Positions 36,064-43,884 of a stretch of 64,000 nt of DNA are shown here, piece by piece (positions within the stretch are counted from its first letter, which is position 1; each line of letters starts with the position of its first letter). The position numbers and the translations under genes were made by a program. The stretch spans positions 62,001 through 126,000 of the forward strand of contig CAJUNR010000006.1 in assembly GCA_910587765.1 (NCBI GenBank), given 5' to 3'. This DNA is from an uncultured Lachnospiraceae bacterium. Lineage in GTDB: Bacteria > Bacillota > Clostridia > Lachnospirales > Lachnospiraceae. The notes below the pieces were generated by a model. The model had not been told where the DNA came from and did not search any database. It saw only the letters and a list, made by a program, of their open reading frames with translations.

Positions 36064-36083
36064 AAAAGGAGGATATACAAATT

Positions 36084-37322
36084 ATGAGCCAAAGACTGTT
36101 TACCAAAGATTTTACCCTTGTCGTCCTGGGACAGATCGTCTCGCTGTTCGGCAACGCTGCCATTCGTTTTGCCCTGCCCCTGTATCTGCTGAATCTGACC
36201 GGCTCTTCCGCCCTCTACGGGACCGTGACCGCCTGCGCGTTCCTGCCCCCCATCCTTTTATCCCCCGTGGGCGGCATGATCGCAGACCGGGTCAATAAGA
36301 GAAATGTGATGATAACGCTTGATTTCCTGACGGCCGCGCTGCTCCTTGCCTTCTCTCTGCTGATGAATACCCTGAGCCTCGTTCCCCTTTTGGCGGTCAC
36401 GCTGATGCTTCTGTACGGCATCGCCGGAGCCTATCAGCCATCGGTACAGGCCAGCATCCCGGCTCTGGTGCGCCCGGAGCAGACCATGACGGCCAACTCC
36501 GTCATCAACACCGTCAATTCCTTATCCTCGCTGACCGGTCCCGTGCTGGGCGGCCTGCTGTACAGCGCCTGGGGGCTGAAGCCCGTACTGTGGATCTGCA
36601 TGGCGTGCTTCTTCCTGTCGGCGGTGATGGAACTCTTTATCCGCATTCCGTTCCGCAGGCAGACCTCGGAGGGCGGAATCCTGAGAACCGTCCGCAACGA
36701 TTTCCGCGAAAGCATCTGTTTTCTGCGGACCGAAAACCCGGTGATCCGCAAAGGAATGTTCGTGGTCTGCGGAATCAATCTGTTCCTCTCCGCCATGATC
36801 CTTGTGGCGATGCCCTGGCTCATCACGGAAGTGCTGGCGCTTCCCGCGGCCCTGGCCAGCCGTCTGTACGGTTTCTCACAGGGAGCGATGGCAGCCGGCG
36901 GACTGACCGGCGGAATCTGCGCCGGGATCTTCGCCCGCCGCCTGGACGTCCGAAAGTCCGCCGGGATTCTGACCGCCTGCGCCCTGTGCGTCTTTCCCAT
37001 CGGAATCACGCTTCTCCTCACAGACTCCGGAATCCTGAACTATCTGGTGCTGACCGTCTGCTGCTTCTTCATCATGGTATGTTCCACCGTCTTCGCCGTG
37101 CAGATGATGACCTTCATCCAGACGGAGACTCCGCAGCACCTGACCGGAAAAGTGATCTCCGTCATCCTGACCGTCTCCATGTGCGCCCAGCCCCTGGGCA
37201 ACGCCCTGTACGGCGTTCTCTTCGAGGCGGCCAGAGGGTATGAATCTGCGGTCGTCCTGTTTTCCGGTACGGTTTCTCTGCTGATCGCGCTGGGGGCGCG
37301 GAGGGTATTTCAGTTTACATAA
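36084..37322 (+). CDS. MFS family exporter
   Basis: This 412-residue inner-membrane transporter has about 12 hydrophobic segments. Loop 2-3 carries the major-facilitator signature GGMIADRVNKRNVMI. Its N terminus (LGQIVSLFGNAAIRFALPLYLLNLTGSSALYG) is typical of MdrT/macrolide-type drug exporters of the MFS_3 group. AAAAGGAGGATATAC precedes the ATG. It is controlled by the adjacent TetR protein through the operator at 36045-36063. The substrate is unknown; an antibiotic or endogenous metabolite is possible. Confidence 0.92.
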   Translation: MSQRLFTKDFTLVVLGQIVSLFGNAAIRFALPLYLLNLTGSSALYGTVTACAFLPPILLSPVGGMIADRVNKRNVMITLDFLTAALLLAFSLLMNTLSLVPLLAVTLMLLYGIAGAYQPSVQASIPALVRPEQTMTANSVINTVNSLSSLTGPVLGGLLYSAWGLKPVLWICMACFFLSAVMELFIRIPFRRQTSEGGILRTVRNDFRESICFLRTENPVIRKGMFVVCGINLFLSAMILVAMPWLITEVLALPAALASRLYGFSQGAMAAGGLTGGICAGIFARRLDVRKSAGILTACALCVFPIGITLLLTDSGILNYLVLTVCCFFIMVCSTVFAVQMMTFIQTETPQHLTGKVISVILTVSMCAQPLGNALYGVLFEAARGYESAVVLFSGTVSLLIALGARRVFQFT

Positions 37323-37379
37323 TATTCCCCGGCAAATCCGCTTACCTTCGCTGCCGGCAGCAAACCGCCCGTAAAGAAT

Positions 37380-38312
37380 CTACGGCAGGTCTTTCTCAAG
37401 CCCCAGACACCGCTTCAGCTCCTCCACATACAGCCCTCCGATCCGGCTCAATATGGTATTTCTGCGTACCACATATCCGATCTCCATCACGCTGTTGTGA
37501 TTCCTTTCATCATCCTCGAAGGGAATCGTCCGGTAATCGCTGCCGTTCAGCTCCTCGCAGATAATCCCGGAACAGAGCGTATACCCGTTGAGGCCGACCA
37601 TCAGGTTCAGCATGGTCGCCCGGTCGTTGGCCTTAATCACGCGGGCATATTCATTGGTGGACAGAATCTCCTCCGCCAGATAGAAGGAACTGTCGTCTCC
37701 CTGTTCAAACGACAGGCAGGGATAGTCCTTCAACTGTTCAAAACCGATGGATCGCTCTTCTGCCAGCGGGTGCCCCTTCCACAGATACACATAGGCCTGG
37801 CAGTCAATCAGATGATGAAATTCCAGACCGGCGGATTTCAAAAGCTTCTCCATGGATTTCCGGTTGAAATCGCACAGATACAGCACGCCGATCTCGCTTT
37901 TCATCGTGCTGACATCGCGGATCACCGACGCGGTCTTCGTCTCCCGAATGGCAAATTCATATTGGGACATGTCGAACTGTTTCGCCATGTCCACGAACGC
38001 CTTCACCGCAAAGGAATAATGCTGTGTGGAGACGCCGAACTTTTTCCTGTGAGAACCGCTTCCGCCGTATTTTTCCATAATCGTTTCGTACTGTCCGTAG
38101 AGCTGCTTCGCATAGAGGAGAAATTCCGTCCCGTCGACGGTCAGTGTGACGCCTCTGCCGCTGCGGTAAAATATAGTGATGCCAAGCTCCTTCTCCAGCT
38201 CCTTCATGGCGCTGGTCAGAGAGGGCTGCGATACATACATCTGCTCCGCCGCCTTGTTGAACGACCCGGTCTTCACGATAGCCAGCAGATAGCGCAATTG
38301 TGTTAAAGTCAT
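37380..38312 (-). CDS. LysR family transcriptional regulator
   Basis: This 310-residue regulator has the N-terminal winged helix-turn-helix (LRYLLAIVKTGSFNKAAEQMYVSQPSLTSAMKELEKELG) and a C-terminal periplasmic-binding-like inducer domain. GGGGAGACATCC precedes the ATG. LysR genes usually face their target, but the neighbouring gene upstream (DUF624, 38393-39070) lies in the same direction and belongs to another regulon. The target is therefore unclear and may be elsewhere. No terminator was found between it and the convergent exporter gene. Confidence 0.93.
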   Translation of the reverse strand: MTLTQLRYLLAIVKTGSFNKAAEQMYVSQPSLTSAMKELEKELGITIFYRSGRGVTLTVDGTEFLLYAKQLYGQYETIMEKYGGSGSHRKKFGVSTQHYSFAVKAFVDMAKQFDMSQYEFAIRETKTASVIRDVSTMKSEIGVLYLCDFNRKSMEKLLKSAGLEFHHLIDCQAYVYLWKGHPLAEERSIGFEQLKDYPCLSFEQGDDSSFYLAEEILSTNEYARVIKANDRATMLNLMVGLNGYTLCSGIICEELNGSDYRTIPFEDDERNHNSVMEIGYVVRRNTILSRIGGLYVEELKRCLGLEKDLP

Positions 38313-38392
38313 GGATGTCTCCCCGTATTCTCCGAAAATTCGGTTTTTTCTATCTTACCATCGGAAGGAACGGTTGTACAGAGGTCGCAGCC

Positions 38393-39070
38393 CTAAAGCC
38401 GCCGCTCTTCTTTCCGAAGCCGCCGCTGTTCTTCCTCCAGCTTCTCCGCCTCGCCCGCCCTCTCCGGATCAAAGAGCCGGATCAGATGGAGCGAACACAG
38501 AAAAGCGATCACGCCGGCCCCGATCATAAAATAGAAAAAAACGATCTGTCCAAAATAATACGGAAACAGGAAGATCAGAAAAACCGGAAGCAGGTTCAGA
38601 ACCATGATGAATACGGTAAACACCCCGTTGCTCATGGACAGGAAAAACGCCCTGCGGATACTCTCCTTCACTCCCGTATCAAAATATACAAGCACCGGAC
38701 ACACATGGCTCAGGACCGCCAGATAGAAATAAACGGCTGCCAGAATGACAACGACGATCAGGAAGCGAAACCGCGTCTGCCACTGAAGCGCGCACCAGAG
38801 ATCAAGCGCCAGGAACAGACCGGCTCCGGCAAAAATAAAAAACACGGCGGCCGCTTTGCGGAAGCTTCTCATGAAGGTCCGAAAAAAGGTTCCGACAATC
38901 GCCGGACTCTCATGAAGCGACCAGCGCAGCGTCACCTCATACATGGCGCAGGTGGAAGCGCCCAGCGTAAACACCGGCAGACTGCAGATAAACCACAGCA
39001 CATTCAGCAGAATCAGCTCCATAAACCGGTTCAGAAAATCCGCCAGCGCGCCTTCCTGTAATACTTTCAT
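38393..39070 (-). CDS. YesL family membrane protein (DUF624), second copy
   Basis: This 225-residue membrane protein starts with MKVLQEGALADFLNRFMELILLNVLWFICSLPVFTLGASTCAMYEVTL, the family signature. It has about five hydrophobic segments and ends in a charged tail rich in Glu, Arg and Lys. It is divergent from the fructan importer operon and has an operator of the same sequence at its promoter, so it belongs to that regulon. ATG at 39070 follows AAAGGATTG at a somewhat long spacing. The extra in-frame codons upstream cross the -10 element and cannot be coding. Confidence 0.88.
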   Translation of the reverse strand: MKVLQEGALADFLNRFMELILLNVLWFICSLPVFTLGASTCAMYEVTLRWSLHESPAIVGTFFRTFMRSFRKAAAVFFIFAGAGLFLALDLWCALQWQTRFRFLIVVVILAAVYFYLAVLSHVCPVLVYFDTGVKESIRRAFFLSMSNGVFTVFIMVLNLLPVFLIFLFPYYFGQIVFFYFMIGAGVIAFLCSLHLIRLFDPERAGEAEKLEEEQRRLRKEERRL

Positions 39071-39109
39071 CGCATTTTCAATCCTTTCTGAATTTTTATT
39101 TATCTTATC

Positions 39110-39127
39110 ATTATAGAACGGGTTCCG
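39110..39127 (-). promoter_or_regulatory. Promoter -10 and LacI operator of the YesL gene
   Basis: Read leftward, TATAAT (39110-39115) touches TAGAACGGGTTCCG (39114-39127). That is a 12 of 14 match to the operators at 39286-39299 and 39349-39362. It lies between the -10 and the poorly conserved -35, as a repressor site should. Confidence 0.72.
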
Positions 39128-39242
39128 CAATATTATTTTTGATTTTTTGTCCAAATCATTTTTATTTATGGTTAAATTACATAAAATCTGCACTCTATTT
39201 TTGTATATAATCCCATTTTTACAATGTTTACATAGAAAACTA

Positions 39243-39300
39243 TAGACAAATTTCTAATAAAGTGCTATTCTGTGTTTACAGCAAATGGAACGGGTTCCAT
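39243..39300 (+). promoter_or_regulatory. Promoter and first LacI operator of the fructan importer operon
   Basis: TAGACA (39243-39248) and TATTCT (39266-39271) are 17 bases apart, with TGC before the -10 (extended -10). ATGGAACGGGTTCCAT (39285-39300) begins about 7 bases after the predicted start. Its arms ATGGAAC/GTTCCAT are perfect. Confidence 0.8.
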
Positions 39301-39310
39301 ATAAAACAGA

Positions 39311-39331
39311 CCACAGGAAAATTTCCTGTGG
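39311..39331. promoter_or_regulatory. Perfect palindrome between the two operators
   Basis: CCACAGGAAA and TTTCCTGTGG are perfect 10-base arms around a single A. With no loop it is more likely a protein site or a cruciform-prone element than an RNA hairpin. It differs from the LacI operator. Confidence 0.55.
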
Positions 39332-39347
39332 CAAAAAAACACCGGTG

Positions 39348-39363
39348 GTGGAACGGGTTCCAT
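39348..39363 (+). promoter_or_regulatory. Second LacI operator in the leader of the fructan importer operon
   Basis: GTGGAACGGGTTCCAT repeats the first operator with its centre 63 bases downstream, six helical turns. It ends just before the ribosome site AAGGAGG. Confidence 0.8.
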
Positions 39364-39384
39364 TAATAAAAAGGAGGAAACCTT

Positions 39385-40743
39385 ATGAACATGAAAAAAG
39401 TTTTAAGCGTATTACTGGTATCTGCCATGACCATGTCTCTGACTGCCTGCGGCGGGTCCGGCGGATCAGATTCCGCGGCAGGCGGCTCCGGCGATTCCGC
39501 ATCGGCGGACGGCGTAGTCAACATCAGCATCTGGAGCCCCACGGACAAAGAAGCGGTGGAGGCCTGGTGGACGGAGAAGCTCGCAGAGTGGAACGCCGCT
39601 CATCCGGAGATTCAAGTCAGCCGCGAAGCGATCGACCGTTCCGACTCCTATGCTTATGAAAACAAAATCACTACCGCCGTCACCTCCAGCGACCTTCCGG
39701 ACATCTTCTATGTAGACGGTCCCACGGTTTCCTACTATGCGGCCAACGGAATCATCGTTCCTCTGGATGATTATTTTACGCAGGATGATCTGTCCGATTT
39801 TGTCGACTCCACCGTTGCACAGTGTACCTATGACGGCAAATTATATGCCATTTCCGCCACCGAGTCTTCGGTCGCGCTGTACTACAACAAAGATTATCTG
39901 ACCGAGTGCGGCGTTGACGTGGCGGATATCGAATCCCGCACCGTGGACAATCCGCTGACCTGGTCCGAACTGGAAGAGATCGCCAAAAAATGTACGACCG
40001 ACAGTTACGTGGGAACCCATATCATCATGGACCACGGCGAGGGCCTTCCCTACGCGCTCGAGCCCATGTTCATCTCCAACGGAAAAGATTTTGTCAGTGA
40101 TGACGGCTCTGAGGCAGAAGGCTATATCAACAGCAAGGAATGTGTGGAAACTGCAGAGTATCTTGCAGGCCTGATCGCAAACGGTTATGCCAACATCGAC
40201 CCGATTCAGGATGAATTTTTAAACGGCGCCTGCGCTACCATGCTCGGCGGTTCCTGGGATATCTCGATTCTGAACGCGAGCGCCGACTTTGACTGGGGCG
40301 TTACCTACTATCCGGTATCCGACACTACGAAAAAAGCCGTCTCTCCCTGCGGCGACTGGTCTGCAGCCATCAGCAAAGACTGTAAAAATGCAGACGCTGC
40401 AGGACAGTTCCTGCAGTGGCTCGTCAATACCGAAAATACCGCTACTTATGCGGCAGCGATTGCAAAGCCCGCAACCCGGAACTCTGCTTATGACGATCCG
40501 GCTATGGCAGAATATAAAGACGGACCGCTTGCCATGATCGTAGAGCAGCTTCAGAATACAGCCGTTCCCCGTCCGAGAACTCCTTCCTACTCTGTGTTCT
40601 CTACCAACTATGCAGCGGCAATGACCAACATCTTCTCCGAAGCAGCTTCCTCCCATACGGTGGACGCCGCTTACATCCAGTCCGAACTGGACGCAGTCGC
40701 GGCTGCGTTTAAGGAAGACTACGATATGTACTATGCAAACTGA
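39385..40743 (+). CDS. Sugar-binding lipoprotein (family 1), probable sucrose/fructo-oligosaccharide binder
   Basis: This extracellular solute-binding protein has 452 residues. The lipoprotein signal has lipobox SLTAC (Cys about 20), followed by a Gly/Ser/Asp-rich spacer and the binding domain starting near VNISIWSPTDKEAVEAWW. AAGGAGGAAACCTT precedes the ATG. It is the first gene of an operon with two permeases. A LacI regulator and a GH32 beta-fructosidase gene follow, so sucrose, kestose or short fructans are the likely ligands. The substrate is inferred from GH32 only. Confidence 0.92.
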   Translation: MNMKKVLSVLLVSAMTMSLTACGGSGGSDSAAGGSGDSASADGVVNISIWSPTDKEAVEAWWTEKLAEWNAAHPEIQVSREAIDRSDSYAYENKITTAVTSSDLPDIFYVDGPTVSYYAANGIIVPLDDYFTQDDLSDFVDSTVAQCTYDGKLYAISATESSVALYYNKDYLTECGVDVADIESRTVDNPLTWSELEEIAKKCTTDSYVGTHIIMDHGEGLPYALEPMFISNGKDFVSDDGSEAEGYINSKECVETAEYLAGLIANGYANIDPIQDEFLNGACATMLGGSWDISILNASADFDWGVTYYPVSDTTKKAVSPCGDWSAAISKDCKNADAAGQFLQWLVNTENTATYAAAIAKPATRNSAYDDPAMAEYKDGPLAMIVEQLQNTAVPRPRTPSYSVFSTNYAAAMTNIFSEAASSHTVDAAYIQSELDAVAAAFKEDYDMYYAN

Positions 40744-40785
40744 TACAAAGTTTACATAAAACGACGCAACAAATATCAGCCGCAA

Positions 40786-40821
40786 AAAGGCTGCGCCTGG
40801 TATCAAGGCGCGGCCTTTCTT
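40786..40821 (+). terminator. Leaky terminator after the binding-protein gene
   Basis: Bases 40786-40798 and 40806-40818 form a 13 bp stem (one G-U pair) with a 7-base loop, ending in CCTTTCTT. It should stop part of the transcripts and favour excess binding protein over permease. Confidence 0.7.
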
Positions 40822-40842
40822 AAATTAGCGGAGCTTTTATCA

Positions 40843-40932
40843 GTCTCTGCCCGGATAATGCCCGGAAGGATTTTATGACGCGCAGGCGGCAGAAAATTCT
40901 TCCAGACCAAGGGGCATTATCCGGGCGGAGAC
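40843..40932 (+). other. Large intercistronic RNA hairpin between binding-protein and permease genes
   Basis: Arms 40843-40863 and 40912-40932 are 21 bases long and fully complementary except one U-G pair. Inside, GGAAGGATTTT (40864-40874) can pair with AAAATTCTTCC (from about 40892). That gives a stem of more than 30 pairs around a small loop. It ends about 12 bases before the permease ribosome site AGGAGG. Confidence 0.8.
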
Positions 40933-40957
40933 GGAACTAAAATAGGAGGACCTAACT

Positions 40958-41857
40958 ATGTCCAAGACATCCAGCCTTTCCGGCAGAAAAAGGAATGAAC
41001 GCGTAGCAGCCTATATTTTCACGGTCCCGGCAATGTTCCTGTTATTTGCATTCCTGGTCGTCCCGATTCTGTATACGGTCTATTACTCTTTGTTCCAGTA
41101 TCAGATCGTGAGACCGGACAATATTACCTTCATCGGCCTGAAAAACTACCTGAAACTGTTCACAGACAAGGATTTCTGGCTGGCATTCCGCAATACGGTC
41201 TACTTCACCGTGCTCGTAGTGCCCTTTCAGTGCGTGCTGGCTCTCGCACTGGCCATGCTGGTATCGTCCAAATTCCGCGGAGTCGCCATCTTCCGCACCA
41301 TGTATTTCAGCCCGCAGCTCACTTCCATGGTCGTCATCTCCATCCTGTGGACGGTCCTTTATAACTCCAACCCCAATACCGGTCTGATCAACTCTTTCCT
41401 GACCACTCTGGGATTGGAACCGATCAATTTCCTGACCAACTCCAAAACGGCCATGAACGCCATTATCTTCATGTCCGGATGGCAGGGCGCCGGTTATCAG
41501 ATGATGATCTTCCTGGCAGGCCTGCAGGGCATCCCCAGAGACCAGTACGAAGCCGCTTCCGTGGACGGCGCCAACAAAGTCCAGCAGTTCCTGTACATCA
41601 CGCTGCCCGGCTTAAAAGGCACCATCAAATATGTAATCATGATCACCATGATTCAGGCCATGAAGCTCTTCACCCAGCCCTATGTCATGACGCAGGGCGG
41701 ACCGAAGAACAGCACCAAGACGCTGGTCTACTACATCTACACACAGGGCTTCCAGCAGGGAAATTTCGGCTATGCCTGCTCGGTTGCGGCCGTCTTCTTC
41801 GTCATCGTGGTCATTATGTCCCTGTCCATGAAGAAGCTGATCGCAGAGACCAATTAG
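40958..41857 (+). CDS. Sugar ABC transporter permease (MalF/MsmF type)
   Basis: This CUT1 membrane subunit has 299 residues and six predicted membrane segments. The N terminus RVAAYIFTVPAMFLLFAFLVVPILYTVYYS and GLKNYLKLF are standard. The EAA loop is YEAASVDGANKVQQFLYITLPGLKGT. ATAGGAGGACCTAACT precedes the ATG. It pairs with the permease at 41876-42724 and the binding protein upstream. No ATPase gene is encoded here. Confidence 0.94.
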   Translation: MSKTSSLSGRKRNERVAAYIFTVPAMFLLFAFLVVPILYTVYYSLFQYQIVRPDNITFIGLKNYLKLFTDKDFWLAFRNTVYFTVLVVPFQCVLALALAMLVSSKFRGVAIFRTMYFSPQLTSMVVISILWTVLYNSNPNTGLINSFLTTLGLEPINFLTNSKTAMNAIIFMSGWQGAGYQMMIFLAGLQGIPRDQYEAASVDGANKVQQFLYITLPGLKGTIKYVIMITMIQAMKLFTQPYVMTQGGPKNSTKTLVYYIYTQGFQQGNFGYACSVAAVFFVIVVIMSLSMKKLIAETN

Positions 41858-41875
41858 AGAAGGAGGATACAGATT

Positions 41876-42724
41876 ATGACAAAATCTATGAAAACGCAGA
41901 ATTTCCTGACAAAGCTTCTGTTTTACGCGGGAAATATCATTATCGGCATCATCTTTGTATCTCCCCTGATCTGGATGATCTCCGCCTCCCTGAAACCGGA
42001 AGCGCAGATTTTCGCCAACATGAACTCCATCTCCACCTTCATCCCGGTGCAGGCTTCGCTTGACAATTTCAAGGAAGTGTTCTCAAGGCTGGATATGCTG
42101 CAGGTCTTTAAGAATACCTTTGTCTACATCGCGCTGATTCTGGTGCTGGATCTGCTCCTGAACTCCATCTGCGGATATGCTCTGGCAAAATTCGAGTTCA
42201 AGGGAAAAGGCATGATGTTAAACTTCATTGTCGCCCTGATGGTTATGCCCATGGAAGCGATCATGCTGCCTCTCTATATCGAGATATCGCAGCTTGGCTG
42301 GGTCAACACTCTGGCCGCTCTGGTCATACCTTTTGTGGCAAAATGTTTCTCCATCTACATGTTCCGCCAGTTCTTCTGCGATATCCCGGACGAACTGCTG
42401 GAAGCGGCGGCTCTGGACGGCGCCAGCCCGGTACGGACCTTCTTCACCGTAGTCATGCCCATCTCCAAGACGGTCTATGCCACCGTATTCATCCTCGATT
42501 TTGTGGCGCACTGGAACGACTTCATGTGGCCCTTCCTGGTGATGACCGGTGAGAACAAACGTACGATCCAGTTGGCGATTCAGGTATTTTTCGGAACGCA
42601 GCCCATTCATTACAGCGCGATCATGGCCGCTCTGGTAGTATCCGCAGTCCCGATGCTGGTGATGTTTATCTTCATGCAGAAATATTATATAGAAGGAATC
42701 GCTTCCTCCGGAATCAAGGGATAA
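41876..42724 (+). CDS. Sugar ABC transporter permease (MalG/MsmG type)
   Basis: This is the second membrane subunit, with 282 residues and six membrane segments. ISASLKPEAQIFANM near the start and the EAA loop (LLEAAALDGASPVRTFFTVVMPISK) are typical. It ends in QKYYIEGIASSGIKG, the usual MalG-type C terminus. GAAGGAGGATACAGATT precedes the ATG, 18 bases after the first permease gene. Confidence 0.94.
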   Translation: MTKSMKTQNFLTKLLFYAGNIIIGIIFVSPLIWMISASLKPEAQIFANMNSISTFIPVQASLDNFKEVFSRLDMLQVFKNTFVYIALILVLDLLLNSICGYALAKFEFKGKGMMLNFIVALMVMPMEAIMLPLYIEISQLGWVNTLAALVIPFVAKCFSIYMFRQFFCDIPDELLEAAALDGASPVRTFFTVVMPISKTVYATVFILDFVAHWNDFMWPFLVMTGENKRTIQLAIQVFFGTQPIHYSAIMAALVVSAVPMLVMFIFMQKYYIEGIASSGIKG

Positions 42725-42753
42725 TTGACAACCCGCCCAAAAAAACGTAAACT
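42725..42753 (+). promoter_or_regulatory. Promoter of the LacI gene of the fructan locus
   Basis: TTGACA (42725-42730) and TAAACT (42748-42753) are 17 bases apart, immediately after the permease stop codon. The regulator can thus be made without operon induction. Confidence 0.6.
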
Positions 42754-42789
42754 TAATTCCAGAAATAATAAGTTTATGGGGAATCAGAT

Positions 42790-43788
42790 ATGGCTACAAT
42801 TCAGGATGTTGCAAAGCATGCACAGGTCGGTGTGGGCACCGTCTCACGGGTACTGAGCGGAAAAGGTTATGTGAAGGAGGAGACCAGACAGCGGGTGCAG
42901 GCCTCCATAGAAGCGCTGAACTATACGCCCAACGAGATGGCGCGAAACCTGTTCTTTCAGAAAAGCGGCATTGTAGCCGTGATCGTGCCGGAAGTGGCGC
43001 ACCCGTTCTTCGCTCAGTTCGTCAATGCCGCGGAGATGGTGCTGTGTGAAAAAGGATACCAGACGATGATCTGCAACACCTACTACGAGCAGAACTACGA
43101 ACAGCGTTATCTGGAAATGCTCAAGCGGCGCAGAGTGGACGGAATCATCTTCGGCGCTCACACCGTCCTCGACATTTCACAATATGAAAATATCCGGCTG
43201 CCGATCGTTGCGCTGGACCGGAATCTGGGGGAAAATATCCCCCGGGTCTCGGTGAACCACCGGGCAGGCGGCCGGATGGCGGCGGAAGAACTGATCCGTT
43301 CCGGCTGCCGCAACGTTCTCCAGTTCGTCGGTTCCAAATCCGACGCGGAAGTATCCACCCCCGCGAACGAACGGCACGACGTATTTGCGGAGGCGATGGA
43401 GCAGCACGGGATTGCCTGCCGCTCGGTCAGCGTCAAATGGCCTACGGCGGATATTCCCTACTATCAGACCGTGGCCTCCAGACTGCTGGAAGACTATCCC
43501 GATATTGACGGGGTTTTCGCCACAGACCTTATGAGCATGGCGGTCCTGCAGGCCGCCCTGCTCCACCGGAAACGAATACCGGAAGACTTAAAGCTCGTCA
43601 CTTATGACGGAACAAGCAGCATTGCGCTGACTTATCCCCGGATCACGGCCATCGTCCAGCCCGTCGAACGGCTCGCCGCGGAGGCGGTCAAACTGGTGGT
43701 CGATCTGATCCATGAAAAACCCGTCGAGAATAAAGACGTAAAGCTGCAGGCTGTGCTGCGTCCCGGCGACACCACAATGGGAGGGTAG
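42790..43788 (+). CDS. LacI family repressor of the fructan importer locus
   Basis: This 332-residue regulator has an N-terminal helix-turn-helix (TIQDVAKHAQVGVGTVSRVLSGKGYV) with the hinge helix TPNEMARNL, and a normal single sugar-binding domain. It most likely binds the three GGAACGGGTTCC sites at 39114, 39285 and 39348, the only LacI-like operators in this locus. The ribosome site is weak (TTATGGGGAATCAG), in keeping with a low-abundance repressor. A terminator overlaps its stop codon. Confidence 0.93.
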   Translation: MATIQDVAKHAQVGVGTVSRVLSGKGYVKEETRQRVQASIEALNYTPNEMARNLFFQKSGIVAVIVPEVAHPFFAQFVNAAEMVLCEKGYQTMICNTYYEQNYEQRYLEMLKRRRVDGIIFGAHTVLDISQYENIRLPIVALDRNLGENIPRVSVNHRAGGRMAAEELIRSGCRNVLQFVGSKSDAEVSTPANERHDVFAEAMEQHGIACRSVSVKWPTADIPYYQTVASRLLEDYPDIDGVFATDLMSMAVLQAALLHRKRIPEDLKLVTYDGTSSIALTYPRITAIVQPVERLAAEAVKLVVDLIHEKPVENKDVKLQAVLRPGDTTMGG

Positions 43789-43810
43789 AAACTACCTTCC
43801 CGTTCTTTTT
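43779..43810 (+). terminator. Terminator overlapping the LacI stop codon
   Basis: GGGAGGGTAG (43779-43788) and CTACCTTCCC (43792-43801) form a 10 bp stem with an AAA loop, followed by GTTCTTTTTC. The stop codon TAG lies inside the left arm. Confidence 0.75.
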
Positions 43811-43884
43811 CACCGAAGCACATCCCTGCCGCGGACCGCAGATCGTACGGAAAAACAGATATGTTACAGAGAATGAGGTTAGAG

